This document shows positions 41,290-51,494 of a DNA stretch of 64,000 bases, piece by piece. The notes under the pieces are model-generated. The model was not told where the DNA came from. It worked only from the letters and a program-made list of their open reading frames with translations, and did no database searches. The stretch covers positions 82,625,921 through 82,689,920 of the forward strand of contig JALMGJ010000005.1 of assembly GCA_023362775.1 (NCBI GenBank), read 5' to 3'. A program made the translations under genes and the position numbers. Origin of the DNA: Charina bottae (taxonomy: Eukaryota; Chordata; Lepidosauria; Squamata; Charinaidae). The first letter of the stretch is position 1, and each line of letters opens with the position of its first letter.

Positions 41290-44275
41290 CATTGGCGATC
41301 ACTCGTAGCCGAGTAAGATTGTCTTCCAAAGGTAAAATTTTAACGGTGGATCCGTAAGTGGCTATAAAGGCCAATTCTGGATCCGCACAACCTCCCACAA
41401 TGAGGGCATAGGTTTGGGTGGGAGACGGTCATGATGAGGGTTTGCCTGATGTGCCTTCCTTTTAGCTCTTTTCTCCCTTTCGCCCTGTACTCGTGCTTCT
41501 TCAAAGTCCATAGCGCCATTAATAAAGGCTGACCTCCAATTGAAACGCTCATGAGTTAGGGCTTCCCAGTTCTCAATGCTGATATTACATTTTTTTTAAA
41601 TTAGCTTTGAGAGTATCTTTGAATCTCTTTTGCTGTCCACCAATATTCCGTTTTCCATTCTTAAGTTGGGAGTAAAGTAGCTGCTTTGGAAGACGATGGT
41701 CAGGCATTCGAACAACATGGCCGGTCCAGCGAAGTTGATGTTGGATGATCATTGTTTCAATGCTGGTGGTTTTCGCTTCTTCTAATACGCTAACATTAGT
41801 CCGCCTATCTTCCCAAGTAATCTGCAGAATTTTTCGGAGGCAGCGTTGATGTAATCTTTCAAGAAGTTGGAGGTGGCGTTTGTAGAGGGTCCATGTTTCA
41901 CAGGCGTACAGAAGGGTTGGTAGTACAATGGATTTGTAAACAAGCATTTTGGTCTCCCTGCGAATGTCCCGATCCTCAAACACTCTACGCTTCATTCGGG
42001 AGAAAGCTACACTCGCAGAGCTCAGGCGATGCTGAATTTCAGCGTCGATGTCGGCTTTTGTAGATAGATGGCTGCCGAGATAAGAAAAGTGGTCGACATT
42101 TTCTAGTGACACACCTTATAACTGGATTGATGGCGCTGCGGAGGGATTGGTTCGAACTTGCTGGTAAAGCACTTTGGTTTTTTTAATGTTAATCGAGAGG
42201 CCGAGCTTTTCATATGCTTCTGCAAAGATGTTTACCCTCACATTAGGATAGTTTGAAGATCTTCCTCAGAGTGTGCACAGACTACATTATCATCAGCATA
42301 TTGAAGTTCTATAACAGAAGTTGCAATTACCTTATTTTTTGCTTTCAGCCTACTAAGATTAAAAAGCTTTCCATCTGTTCGATATATAATTTCTACACCA
42401 GTAGGAAGTTTCTCTTCAACAAGGTGTATAATCATAGCGATGAAGATAGCGAATAAGGTTGGAGCAATAACACATCCCTGTTTAACGCCGGATTCCACTT
42501 TAAATGGATCGCTTTGAGAGCCATTGTTATTCAGGATTGTTGCCATCATGTCGTCATGGAGTAACCGCAAGATGTTCACAAATTTATCAGGGCATCCAAT
42601 TTTCAGAAGGATGGTCCAGAGAGCAGTACGATTTACAGCATCAAAAGCTTTAGTCAGATCAATAAACGCCATGTACAGAGGGTGGTTTTGCTCCTTGCAT
42701 TTTTCTTGAAGCTGTCGTGCAGTGAAGATCATATCCACTGTTCCCCTGGAAGGGCGGAAGCCATTTTGCGTTTCAGGGAGGATGTCTTCTGATACAGATA
42801 GGAGACGGTTTGCGATGATCTTTGCCAGGATTTTGCCTGCTGTGGCTAGAAGGGAGATGCCTCGATAGTTTCCACAGTCTGTTCTATCACCCTTTTTAAA
42901 AAGAGTGATAATTATGGCATCCCTAAAGTCTGCTGGAATCTCCTCCCTCATCCAGATTTTTTCGATGAGCTTATGAAGTTGTGTAAGTTCAGGCCCGCCT
43001 TCTTTAAAGACTTCAGCAGGAATCCCATCAGGTCCACTAGCTTTGTTATTTTTCATTTGTTTAGTGGCTTTACTGACTTCCTATAAACTAGGGGGTACTG
43101 CAAGCTCATTTCTTATTTGTTTTTGCGGGATTTGCAAGAAGACTTCATCAGCCACAGTAGAGTGCCGATTAAGGAGATTGTAGTAATGCTCTTTCCAGCG
43201 CAGTGCAATAGACTCTTTGTCCTTTAGAAGTTTAGCACCATCTACTGAGCGTAAGGGATTTGTACCATGGCTTGTTGGTCCATAGATGGCCTTTATGGCA
43301 TTAAAAAAGCCCCGTGCATCATGAGCATCTGCAAAATGTTGGGTTTCTTGGGCTTTTTTTATCCATCATATGTTCTTAAGTTCTCTAGTTCTTCTTTGGA
43401 CTTCTGCCTTTGCACTGGCGTAGATTTTTTTCTTAACGGCACAGTTAATATCTTTTTGCCATATCTGGAAGGCTTTCCTTTTCTTGTCAATAATATGTTC
43501 AATCTCACTATCGTTCTCATCAAACCAGTCCTGATGTCTCTTAGTCTGGTATCCGATAGTTTGTTCACAGGCTGAAATAATAGAAGTCTTCAATTTAGTC
43601 CAGTGTTCCTCAACATTTTCAGGAAGTTCCATAGGCAGATGTTCCTTGAGAGTTGATTGAAAGCAAGCTCGTTTAATAGAATCTTGAAGGGCCAGTGTAT
43701 TCATTTTACGCCTTGGTTTTCTTCCTTGGAGCCTACGATGAGGGACAATCTTTATGGCCATCGTGGATCGAATTAATCGATGGTCTGTCCAGCAGTCATC
43801 GGCGCTCGTCATGGCTCTGGTGAGAAGTACATCACGGCGATCTCTAGCACGGACAATTACATAATCTAAAAGATGACAGTGCTTCGACCGTGGGTGCTTC
43901 CATGAGGTTTTAAATTTATTTTTCTGGCGAAAGAGTGTGTTAGTAATGACAAGGTTATGCTCTGCACATTTAGTCAGTAGTAAGATTCCATTCGTGTTGC
44001 TGTTGTCAACTCCTTCTTTCCCAATGATCCCTGGTCACAAATCAAAGTCACGCCCAACTCTTGCATTGAAATCGCCCAGGAGGATAATTTTATCCTCCTT
44101 TGGTATCTCTGATAAGATGGTGTCCAGCTGGGTATAAAAATTTTCCTTGATATCCTCATCTGCATCTAGTGTTGGTGCGTAAGCACTTAGGATAGTTGCC
44201 TGTTGGTTTTTGGTGAGTTTTATTCGGAGAGTTGAGAGAATTAATTAATTAAGTTGAGAGAATTAATGGAGAATA
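41290..44275 (-). mobile_element. LINE-Z copy 1 (endonuclease-RT-C2H2 finger), 5'-truncated
   Basis: It inserted in L1 ORF2 with a perfect 34-bp target duplication (41256-41289 and 44276-44309). Domain order on the minus strand: endonuclease (QATILSAYAPTLDADEDIKE near 44170, GDFNARVG, HPRSKHCHLLDYVIVRARDR), linker, RT (NNKASGPDGIPAEVFKEGG, GNYRGISLLATAGKILAKII, GFRPSRGTVDMIFTARQL, FIDLTKAFDAVNR, SGVKQGCVIAPTLFAIF, YADDNVVCAHS), C-terminal LLYACETWTLYKRH and RWTGHVVRMPDHRLPKQLLY. The last piece is a zinc finger CPHCGRLCGSRIGLYSHLRIH (41340-41552). The 3' end is AGTGATCGCCAATG without poly(A). The clade is not assigned with certainty. RTE-like or Vingi-like are candidates. Confidence 0.85.
42238..43056 (-). 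pseudogene. LINE-Z copy 1 reverse transcriptase core
   Basis: An open 272-residue RT stretch from MKNNKASGPDGIPAEVF through the QYADDNVVCAH catalytic motif. The arginine codon kept here (EIIYRTDGK) is a stop in copy 2. It is flanked by the same in-frame stops as copy 2 upstream (before EVSKATKQ) and downstream (before GVSLENVDHF). Confidence 0.85.
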
Positions 44276-45119
44276 TTAACTCCATTAATATTCCATGTCA
44301 GATATTTATAATCCATAATTGGTTGGTAAAATCAGCCAGAGGTGACATGTGGATGGGTCCAGACTATGATTAATACATCCTTGGCGGAGGGGGTGGTTCC
44401 AACTGCCTTTACAGAGGCACTGGTGCACCCCCTCCTCAAGAAGCCAGCCCTGGACCCTACCATCCTGGACAATTTTCGTCCAGTCTCCCACCTCCCCTTT
44501 TTGGGAAAGGTGGTTGAGAAAGTGGTGGCGTTGCAACTTCAAAGGACCCTGGATGAAGTGGATTATCTAGACCAAGGGTCAGAAATGGCGGCTCTTGAGC
44601 CAGATCTGGCTCTTTGGCCCCTCAGCTCTGGCTCTCTCTGCCGCCCGATCCGTAGCCGGGCGGCGAGGAAGAGGACGCCGACGCTGCCTCCTCCTCCTCC
44701 ACCGGCGGGAGAGAAGGAGGAGCGGCTGCCCGCCTGCCTCCGCCCGCCCTGAGGGGACCCACCCGGCGGCGGCGGCGGCTCTCCTGAAGCTCGCCGCTTG
44801 TCACCGCCCGCCTTGTTTCCCGCCCCCATCACTTCCTTGGCCCGACGCGGGTGGGCGGAAGCGGCAGCCCCACCCGCGCCGAGTGGCGGTAGCGCGTCCC
44901 CGCCGCCGCCCTTTCTGTCCGGCTCGGATCCCAGGAAGGCAGCAGGGGGCCTCGCGGAGGGAGGCAGGCAGGCAAGCAGGCGGGCGGGGCGGCCGGGCGG
45001 CCCGGGCCTCCACCTCCGCCGCCGGGCCCGCCCCCCTCGGCGCCTGTGCAGCTCCCCCGCGCCCGCTCCGCCCGGCCAGACATGCCCCGCTCTGGAGGCC
45101 AGGCTCGCTGAGGAGGACC

Positions 45120-45135
45120 ATGACTGCGGCGGCGG
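45120..45135 (+). pseudogene. Duplicated MED13L-like start segment
   Basis: The string GCTGAGGAGGACCATGACTG followed by CGGCGGCGG repeats the start region at 45873 for about 30 bases and then diverges into unrelated CpG-rich sequence after five codons (MTAAA). Confidence 0.55.
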
Positions 45136-45872
45136 CTCCCCTGAAGTGCGCCACTTGTCGCCGCCCACCTCGTTTCCCGCCCCCTTCATTTCCTTGGCCC
45201 GACGCGGGCGGGCGGCAGCTCGTAGCGCGGAGCAACCCGGCGCTCTCCGTTCCTCCCTTATCCCTTCACCTAGCAAGGGGCAGCGATGCTGCCGCCGCGA
45301 CTGCTTCGCAGGGGCGGGGGGGCTTTGTCTCCTCGTCTCCCCACCCCATTTCCCGGGCTGTGAGAACAAGGGCCTGAGCCGGCGACTTAGCACTGGCCCC
45401 CTCCTCCTTGCACGGCTGTGCCCCATCTAGGTTCGTCAGGTCTGTCTGCGCGTAACTTGGTTCGGGGAAGCCGCGGCTTCTCCGGGAAGAGGGGAGGGGG
45501 TCGCCCGCCCTTCCTCCTCCCCCTCCCGCCGGTTAGACCAGAGCCGGGGTAGCAGCAGCAGCAGCAGCAGCTTCCCCTGGAACCCAAGCTGGGCGTGGGG
45601 GTGGCTGGTGGGCTTTGCGCTTCCGCCTCGGTGCTTGCTCCGTGGCCTCCTTGGGTGCCCCCCGGATGATCAACCCAGACAGGTTGCTGCAGTGCCAGAC
45701 GGCCCAGGTCCCCGCGCACCCTTGGCAAAAACGTGCTCCAGAAGTTTTCACGGGAAGGGCCCGATTTGGGGAAGAAGGCGCTGCTGGAGCGTCGCTTTCC
45801 GTGCCCGACTCACCAGCAGCAGCAGCAGCAGCTGGAAAGGCTGCAAAAGTCACGGGCTCGCCGAGGAGGACC

Positions 45873-45920
45873 ATGACTGCGGCGGCGAACGGGGCGAGCC
45901 TGGAGGACTGTCACTCCAAC
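45873..45920 (+). pseudogene. MED13L: Captured MED13L-like first-exon start
   Basis: Sixteen codons read MTAAANGASLEDCHSN. MED13L, a kinase-module subunit of Mediator, begins MTAAAN and has NGASLEDCHSN shortly after. The match here lacks a few residues between these blocks, by deletion or lineage difference. The preceding GAGGAGGACC context repeats at 45110. After CHSN the sequence departs into other hAT sequence, so only the beginning of the exon was captured. The short length limits certainty, but the motif is distinctive. Confidence 0.65.
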
Positions 45921-46249
45921 CCTGCTGGCTGCGCCCCCTCCCTCCGTGAGCCCCCCGACTCTTCCACGCGATTGGCCCAGCTCCCATCCGCGGGGCTCCT
46001 CCGCCTTCGCCCCGAGGTCTCCAGGGAAGCCCGTCCCGCTGCACTAAGGGGGCTTGGACCCAGGACCCCGGGCGCAGGACTGCACCTCTTCGCCCAACCT
46101 GTTAGCAAGGGCCCCGGGAAGCACAGCCCTCCGCAACGAGCCGCACAGCCCACTTCACCTACCCACCTTGAGAGACCAGGCAGGTCCCGTTCTCCCCCGA
46201 CCCTCCCAAAATCCAGATTCGGCTTCCCACCTGCCCCAATAAGCCACGT

Positions 46250-46352
46250 GATTGGCCCCCCGCCCGCAAACCCCGCCCCCTTCCACGTGATTGGCCCCCG
46301 CCCGCAATCCCTGCCCCCTTCCATGAGATTGGCCCCCGCCCGCAAACCCCGC
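46250..46352. repeat. 38-bp CCAAT/GC-box minisatellite (hAT D)
   Basis: Three units with GATTGGCCCCCGCCCGC and CCCGCCCCCTTCCA lie just inside the GTTTGCCGAC end. Confidence 0.85.
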
Positions 46353-46437
46353 CCCTGGCTCTCGAGCATTTGAAAATGTGCACGAGCATGTCAAAATGGC
46401 TCCCGGCATAAAAAGTTTGCCGACCCCTGATCTAGAC

Positions 46438-47709
46438 CCTTTCCAGTCAGGTTTCAGGCCGGGATATGGGACGGAGACTGCATTGGTCGCGCTTATGGAT
46501 GATCTCTGGCGGGAGCAGGATGGTGGTAGCGCATCCATCCTTGCTCTCTTGGATCTCTCAGCGGCATTCGATACCATCGACCATGGTATCCTGTTGGAGC
46601 GGCTTAGGGAGTTGGGGGTGGGCAGCGTAGTTTTGCGCTGGTTCACCTCCTTCCTCCGAGGCCGCTCCCAGTCAGTGGTAATAGGAGAGGAGAGATCTGA
46701 CCCTTAGCCCCTCTTGTGTGGGGTGCCGCAGGGTTCAGTTCTCTCTCCTATTTAACATCTACATGAAACCGCTGGGCGAGGTCATCCGGCACCATGGGAT
46801 GAGGTATCATCAGTATGCGGATGATACTCAATTGTACATCTCCATCCCTGGTGAAGTAAGTGATGCAGTGACCACCCTGTCCCAGTGCCTGGGGGCTGTG
46901 AGGGCCTGGATGTGGAACAACAGGCTACAATTGAACCCTAGCAAGACCGAGTGGCTGTGGATTGATGGCCTAGCGTCTTCTGGGAAATTATCATCTTTGG
47001 TTCTTGATGGGGTAGCACTGCTACCTGCTTCCCCACTTCGGAACCGGTGCGGAACTTGGGGGTCCTCCTAGACTCACGACTCCTGCTCGAAGAGCAGGTG
47101 GCAGTCGTAGCTAGGTGGGCTTTCGCACAACTTCGGTTGGTGCGCCAGTTACGCCCATTCCTGGATCGCGACGCCCTCCGAACAGTCACTCATGCTCTTG
47201 TCATCTCCCATGTAGATTATTGCAATGCGCTCTACATGGGGCTACGCTTGAAGACTATCCGGAAGCTTCAGCTGGTGCAGAATGCGGCCGCGCGAGCAAT
47301 TTTGGGTGCACCAAAATCTGCACATATAACACCTTTGCTCCGCGAGCTACATTGGGTGCCGGTTTGCTTCCGGGTACAATTCAAGGTGTTGGTTATTACC
47401 TTTAAAGCCCTACATGGCATGGGGCCAGAATACCTGAAGGACCCTCTTATCCCCATTTTATCGACCCGCCCCACCAGGTCATTCAGAGAGGGCCTGCTAC
47501 GAACCCCATCAATTAAAGAATGTCATCTGATGGGGTCTAGGAGGCGGTCCTTCTCTGTGGCAGCACCCACACTGTGGAACATCTTGCCCCCAGAGTTGAG
47601 GCAGACCTTTTCCCTCCCGACCTTTAGGAAAGAGCTGAAGACCTGGTTCTGCCGCCTGGCATGGGAAGGAGGAAAGGATAGTTCCTCATGGGGGTGGCTA
47701 ATTCCTTAA
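46438..47709 (+). pseudogene. L2 RT core and C-terminus
   Basis: Reads FQSGFRPGYGTETALVALMD, DLSAAFDTIDHGILLERL, YHQYADDTQLYISIPGEV, LNPSKTEWLWIDG, VDYCNALYMGLRLKTI and the end LKTWFCRLAWEGG. A stop (TAG) and a frameshift near 46700-46735, and another shift near 47040, break it. Confidence 0.85.
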
Positions 47710-47927
47710 TTTTATAATGTCCTTCGTTTTAATTCCACCGTCCATCTGGATTTATAATTATTTATTATTTTATATACTGTACATTGATGTTTTATATTCT
47801 GTTTTAATCTATTTTATTGTAAACCGCCCAGAGTTCCCTGTTGGGGGAGATGGGCGGTTATATAAATTTAAATAAATAAATAAATGTATGTATGTATGTA
47901 TGTATGTATGTATGTATGTTTTGGTGA

Positions 47928-48984
47928 TTAAAGTCCCTTTTTCAAGTCCAGACCTGCAGCTCCCATCTCAGATAAGTCTTCTTTCTTCTTGTCTTTAGAT
48001 GTCGCTCCTCTCTCTTCCACGTCTTCAGTTGGCAAACCCATTTCTGTCTTGTATTTTTCTAAAAATGCTTTTGCTTTTAAAATGGAAGTTATTCTGAACC
48101 TCTGCCCTTTGAACATAAAAGATACACCTTCTAATTTCTCCCATCTAAATGTGATATTATGTAGTTTTAATTTGTCTATAAGGAAGGAGTAATCTCTTCC
48201 TTAATATTCTCAAGGGTATTTCTTTTAATATAATTATTTCTTTCCCTTCTATATTTAATCTATTATTGTAATGTTTCTTCAAAATTTGTTCTTTTTCCAC
48301 TTTTCTCACAAAATATATTAATATATCTCTAGGTACTTTATTTTCTCTAGCATATTGTGAGTTCACTCTAAAAATTTTATCTATTTCCAAATCTAAATCC
48401 TGTTCTTTTATCTCTAAAAATTTAGCCAATTCAGTTATAATCCTTTCTCTTACATCTTCATTTGCTTGCTCAGGAACTGCTCTCAATCTCAAAATATGTT
48501 CCTTCTCTCTCATTTCTGCTAATGCTGTAATGTCTAAATTGTGTTCAATTTCTTTGGTAGCATATTCTGATTTAGTCTCTAATTTTTGCATCTGACCTTG
48601 CATATCTTTAAGTTCTCCTGACAGAGAGTTCACAACTTCCTTAACAGTTTGTATTTCCCTTTTAAACTCATGTTTTATCTCCTGGGTAATTTCCTTTTTC
48701 ATATCTTCCATCTTTTTGTCTATCTTCTTATCTAACGATGCAATTTGTTCTTCCATCTGCTTATTTTGCTGGCCCAAATTGGTTGATGAATCTTCCACTT
48801 TCTTATTTAATGCTGCTGATGAATCCTCCACTTTCTTGTTTAATGCTGCAATTGCTTCAAGAATTTTTTTCATTTCTGATAGTGGAGTTTCTGTTGATGG
48901 AGCAGGTGTCGCAGATTCAGTAGATGCTCTCCCAACCTCTTTTTCCTTATCATTATCTCTCCTCTTCAATACCACAGACGCCAT
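47928..48984 (-). pseudogene. L1 ORF1 (coiled coil and RNA-binding protein)
   Basis: From ATG 48984 (MASVVLKRRDNDKEKEVG) the protein has a long heptad coiled coil (NKKVEDSS repeated, EEQIASLDKKIDKKMED, MKKEITQEIKHEFKREI), then the RRM-like part (MREKEHILRLRAVPEQAN, EIDKIFRVNSQYAREN, KVPRDILIYFVRKVEKEQIL). A frameshift near 48150 moves to the C-terminal frame FKGQRFRITSILKAKAFLEK (47928-48116). L1 ORF1 trimers chaperone L1 RNA. The duplicated NKKVEDSS block is an in-frame 12-residue repeat. Confidence 0.9.
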
Positions 48985-50138
48985 GGTGTAGGTAGTTTTC
49001 CTGTAAAAGAAAAAAAAGAGAGGAGAAAGGGAAAAAAGAGAGGGGAGAGAGAAAATAAAATACAAAAATAAAAGAGGCAGTAATTACAGCCAAAAAAGGA
49101 ACTTAAAAAAATTCCAAAAAATAAAAGCAATCCTTTAAAAATAATTATCTTCAAAGTTCATTTGTAATCCATTAGGTAAATAAGTCTATATGATCTCCAA
49201 AGCAAAAAATAAAGCAACAAATGGCAGCTTTCCCCCCCCCCACTATAGTCAAAACAGTCCTAGAAAAAGTAAACAGTTCCAAGGTTTCTCACGCCCACTA
49301 GTACCCTTCAATCCAACCAAAAAAAACTGAAGTAAAAAAAAGTTATAGTAAAATTATTTGCAATATATAAAAAGAAAAGAGAAAGCAATAATAATCCAAA
49401 TCACTTCTTCTCCCAAGTTACATATTAAAAAGTCCAGTTCTATGTAATAAGTCCAAACAGAGCATAAAAATTTAAAGCAAGGCTTGTAAAAGGAAAAAAG
49501 AGGAAAAAAAGGAATTTTCCCCCCCCCAGCAATATTCACCAAAGAAGAATAGGAGGCAGAGTATTAATTATTCCATGTAGAAGCAATGTCCAAATACAAT
49601 ATTTCCAGAATAAAAATATATATAATAGCCAATAAGTAGAAAATTTAAATCCAAGTAAAAGTAGAAGGCAAATCACTTTCCTTTATGGCAAAGTCAATTA
49701 ACTTTTCCTTCCCACCTTTTGACCGTCTTTGACAGGAAAGAAAAAAAAAACACTACTAGCAATTATTTAACAAGTCCAGAGATAAATCTTAGAGCTTAAT
49801 AAGGCAATTAAAGTTTAAAAGAAAACTAAAAAGTGCATCTAAAAGGTCGGGTGGGGAGCTACTTATCTTATTCAGATTCACGGCTTCCAGAGAGCTTTTT
49901 AACAGTCCCAGCCACCTTTCGCCGCTTCAATCTGCCTTCCCCCGTGGTGGAAATATGGGGGTCTGCAGAGAGCGGCAAATCCGGCGACCCTTGTGGAAGA
50001 TCTTCTGCTCACCCTCTCTCCGAGGGTGATTTTTTCGGTGATTTTCTTCTTTTTAATCGCCGCTGTTTGGAAACCACAGAAACGAGGCTCGGAGCCTCGA
50101 TTCGTCGCTCCGCTCAGCCCAACACCCAGAAGTGAAAA
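48985..50138 (-). other. L1 5' UTR
   Basis: A-rich polypurine/pyrimidine tracts, ending in a GC-rich block (49830-50138) with CGCCGCTTCAATCTGCC and CTTCTGGGTGTTGGGCTGAG in minus orientation, plausibly the internal promoter. The 5' boundary is not confirmed by a target duplication. Confidence 0.6.
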
Positions 50139-50518
50139 GGTAATGACCCCAACTTCAATGCCCCAATAAACACTTCCCCATGCACTTCATTGAAATACAG
50201 AATAAGCTTTATTAAGGATACATGTAAATCAAAGCACTCCCAAAGATCCAAATGACGGTTTTCCGCCAAACAGCCTGACTTAGCTCGCCCCCGTGCGCAC
50301 CAATTCCTTCGCGCCTATGATGTCAATGTCCATTACTTTCACACTCCATTCTCAGGCCCCTCCGACTCCTGCAGGTGGGCGACCTTGGCGCTTCATTCCA
50401 CAGTCTCCGCTGGTAACCACAACTTTGCGCTTGGCACAGCTTCCCCCCTCCCAACATTCCGCATTCTAACACTAACACTACGAAGACTAATGGCAGGATT
50501 CAAATGTGAACCCTGACA
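50139..50518 (-). repeat. Probable solo LTR, 380 bp
   Basis: In minus orientation it runs from TGTCAGGGTTCACATTTG to GGGTCATTACC with an AATAAA-like ATTAATAAAGC segment (TTAATAAAGCTTATTC) in the middle. The ends match those of the LTR at 33967-35101. I see no convincing target duplication. Confidence 0.45.
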
Positions 50519-51494
50519 AGTTGTCACTGAGGAATGAATGTTTTAGGGTTTTTTAGGGTGGCTTTTTTTCTTCCATTGGTTCATTTTGTGGCAGATAAAT
50601 TATGGTACAGAAAATAGATACAGAAAGCTTACATCTTGTAGCTGACCTGCTTAGGATGCAGCTGGTGGACTGGAAACCAGTGAAGATGGAAGAAGCAATT
50701 CAATGGTGATGATGGTGCCTACTTGGTGGTCACAGCAGAAACAGGTAGAAGGCCTAGTTTTGGCAGAGAGTTTAGCAGTGGTTGATAACTCAGTCTGTGG
50801 ACAGAGAGAAAACAGGCCACTAGTGGCTTGCTTGGAGAGTTCATTGCTTCGAGCAGGGGGAGGTCAACTTTGGTGTGTTGGGAGATAGGGGGGCCTGGAA
50901 GGCCAACAGGTTGCTTTAGGATTGGAAGCAGAGGCCTGAGCATCCAGCTGAAAGCATTCCAAATTATTAGCAGTAGTAAGAAGGGTGGCCTTGGTGAACC
51001 GAGTCATGGAGGCCTGCCTGATCAGTTGCAGTGAGACGTGGGGCTAGTGTGTCTGGTCAGAGCCTGCCAGAGGGTGAGTTCACCAGGATTAGCACCAGAG
51101 GAACAATCAAACAACACAATATACCCTAAGCAAGGAACTATTAACTCAGTCAGTCAAGCAAGCAGCAAACAGCAGCCCAATCAAGGAACTCCTAAGGAGA
51201 GAACAACAACACCACCAACACAAGCAGGACAAGCCATGGTATATAAACAGAGAGCAAGTCCCACTCCCTTTTCGCACTGATGATGTTGCCTAGTTTGGCA
51301 ATGAAACGTCTGCAAGAAAACAACAAGGCTCAGAGAGTCCCAAGGACTCCACAGGGTGAGTTCTGCTTGGAGCCTGCTTCGTGCCCAGGAAGAGAGAGTC
51401 AATACTGTGGTTGGTCTGGTGACAATTATAGACTATCTGGAATGTTTAATATTTTAGGAGGGAGAACTGAATTTGTACTGTTTTCTCCCATGTT
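50519..51494. other. No gene seen; repeat-like tail at 51275-51370
   Basis: Unassigned. The segment ACTGATGATGTTGCCTAG, then GGCAATGAAACGTCTGCAAG, resembles a widespread reptile interspersed repeat whose class I do not want to name. Confidence 0.35.

Larger units (their letters stand above)
44573..46429 (-). mobile_element. Non-autonomous hAT element D (carries MED13L-like exon)
   Basis: Left end CAAGGGTCAGAAATGGCGG, right end GTTTGCCGACCCCTG, 8-bp duplication ATCTAGAC at 44565-44572 and 46430-46437 within L2 RT. The interior is CpG-rich with internal duplications (the block at 44775-44860 recurs at 45140-45220, and the block around 45100-45130 recurs at 45855-45885). A 38-bp minisatellite lies near the right end. 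Confidence 0.92.
44328..47920 (+). mobile_element. L2 LINE, 5'-truncated, split by hAT D
   Basis: It inserted between ORF1 and ORF2 of the L1, with TTGGT on both sides (44323-44327, 47921-47925). RT upstream part 44328-44572 (CGWVQTMINTSLAEGVVPTA, LLKKPALDPTILDNF), hAT D, then RT core to C-terminus 46438-47709. The 3' end has CCGCCCAGAGTTCCCTG, a TAAA run and a TATG microsatellite (47884-47920). Confidence 0.9.
39163..50138 (-). mobile_element. L1 LINE with three large insertions
   Basis: Minus-strand order: 5' UTR (49000-50138), ORF1 (47928-48984), L2 insertion at the ORF1-ORF2 junction (44328-47920), ORF2 start (44276-44319), LINE-Z insertion (41290-44275), ORF2 endonuclease and RT (39163-41289), then hAT C. 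The 3' third of ORF2 is missing left of hAT C. Native L1 present is about 4.2 kb. Confidence 0.85.

Noticed and set aside
44622..45874. Minus-strand peptide MVLLGEPVTFAAFP followed by alanines and GTGAGT as a captured exon
   Set aside because: It is antisense to the better supported MED13L-like start, and the alanine run is an AGC microsatellite. I could not identify any gene.
6343..46429. hAT transposase within elements A-D
   Set aside because: I looked for hATC-dimerisation or BED-finger motifs and found none. All four are non-autonomous.
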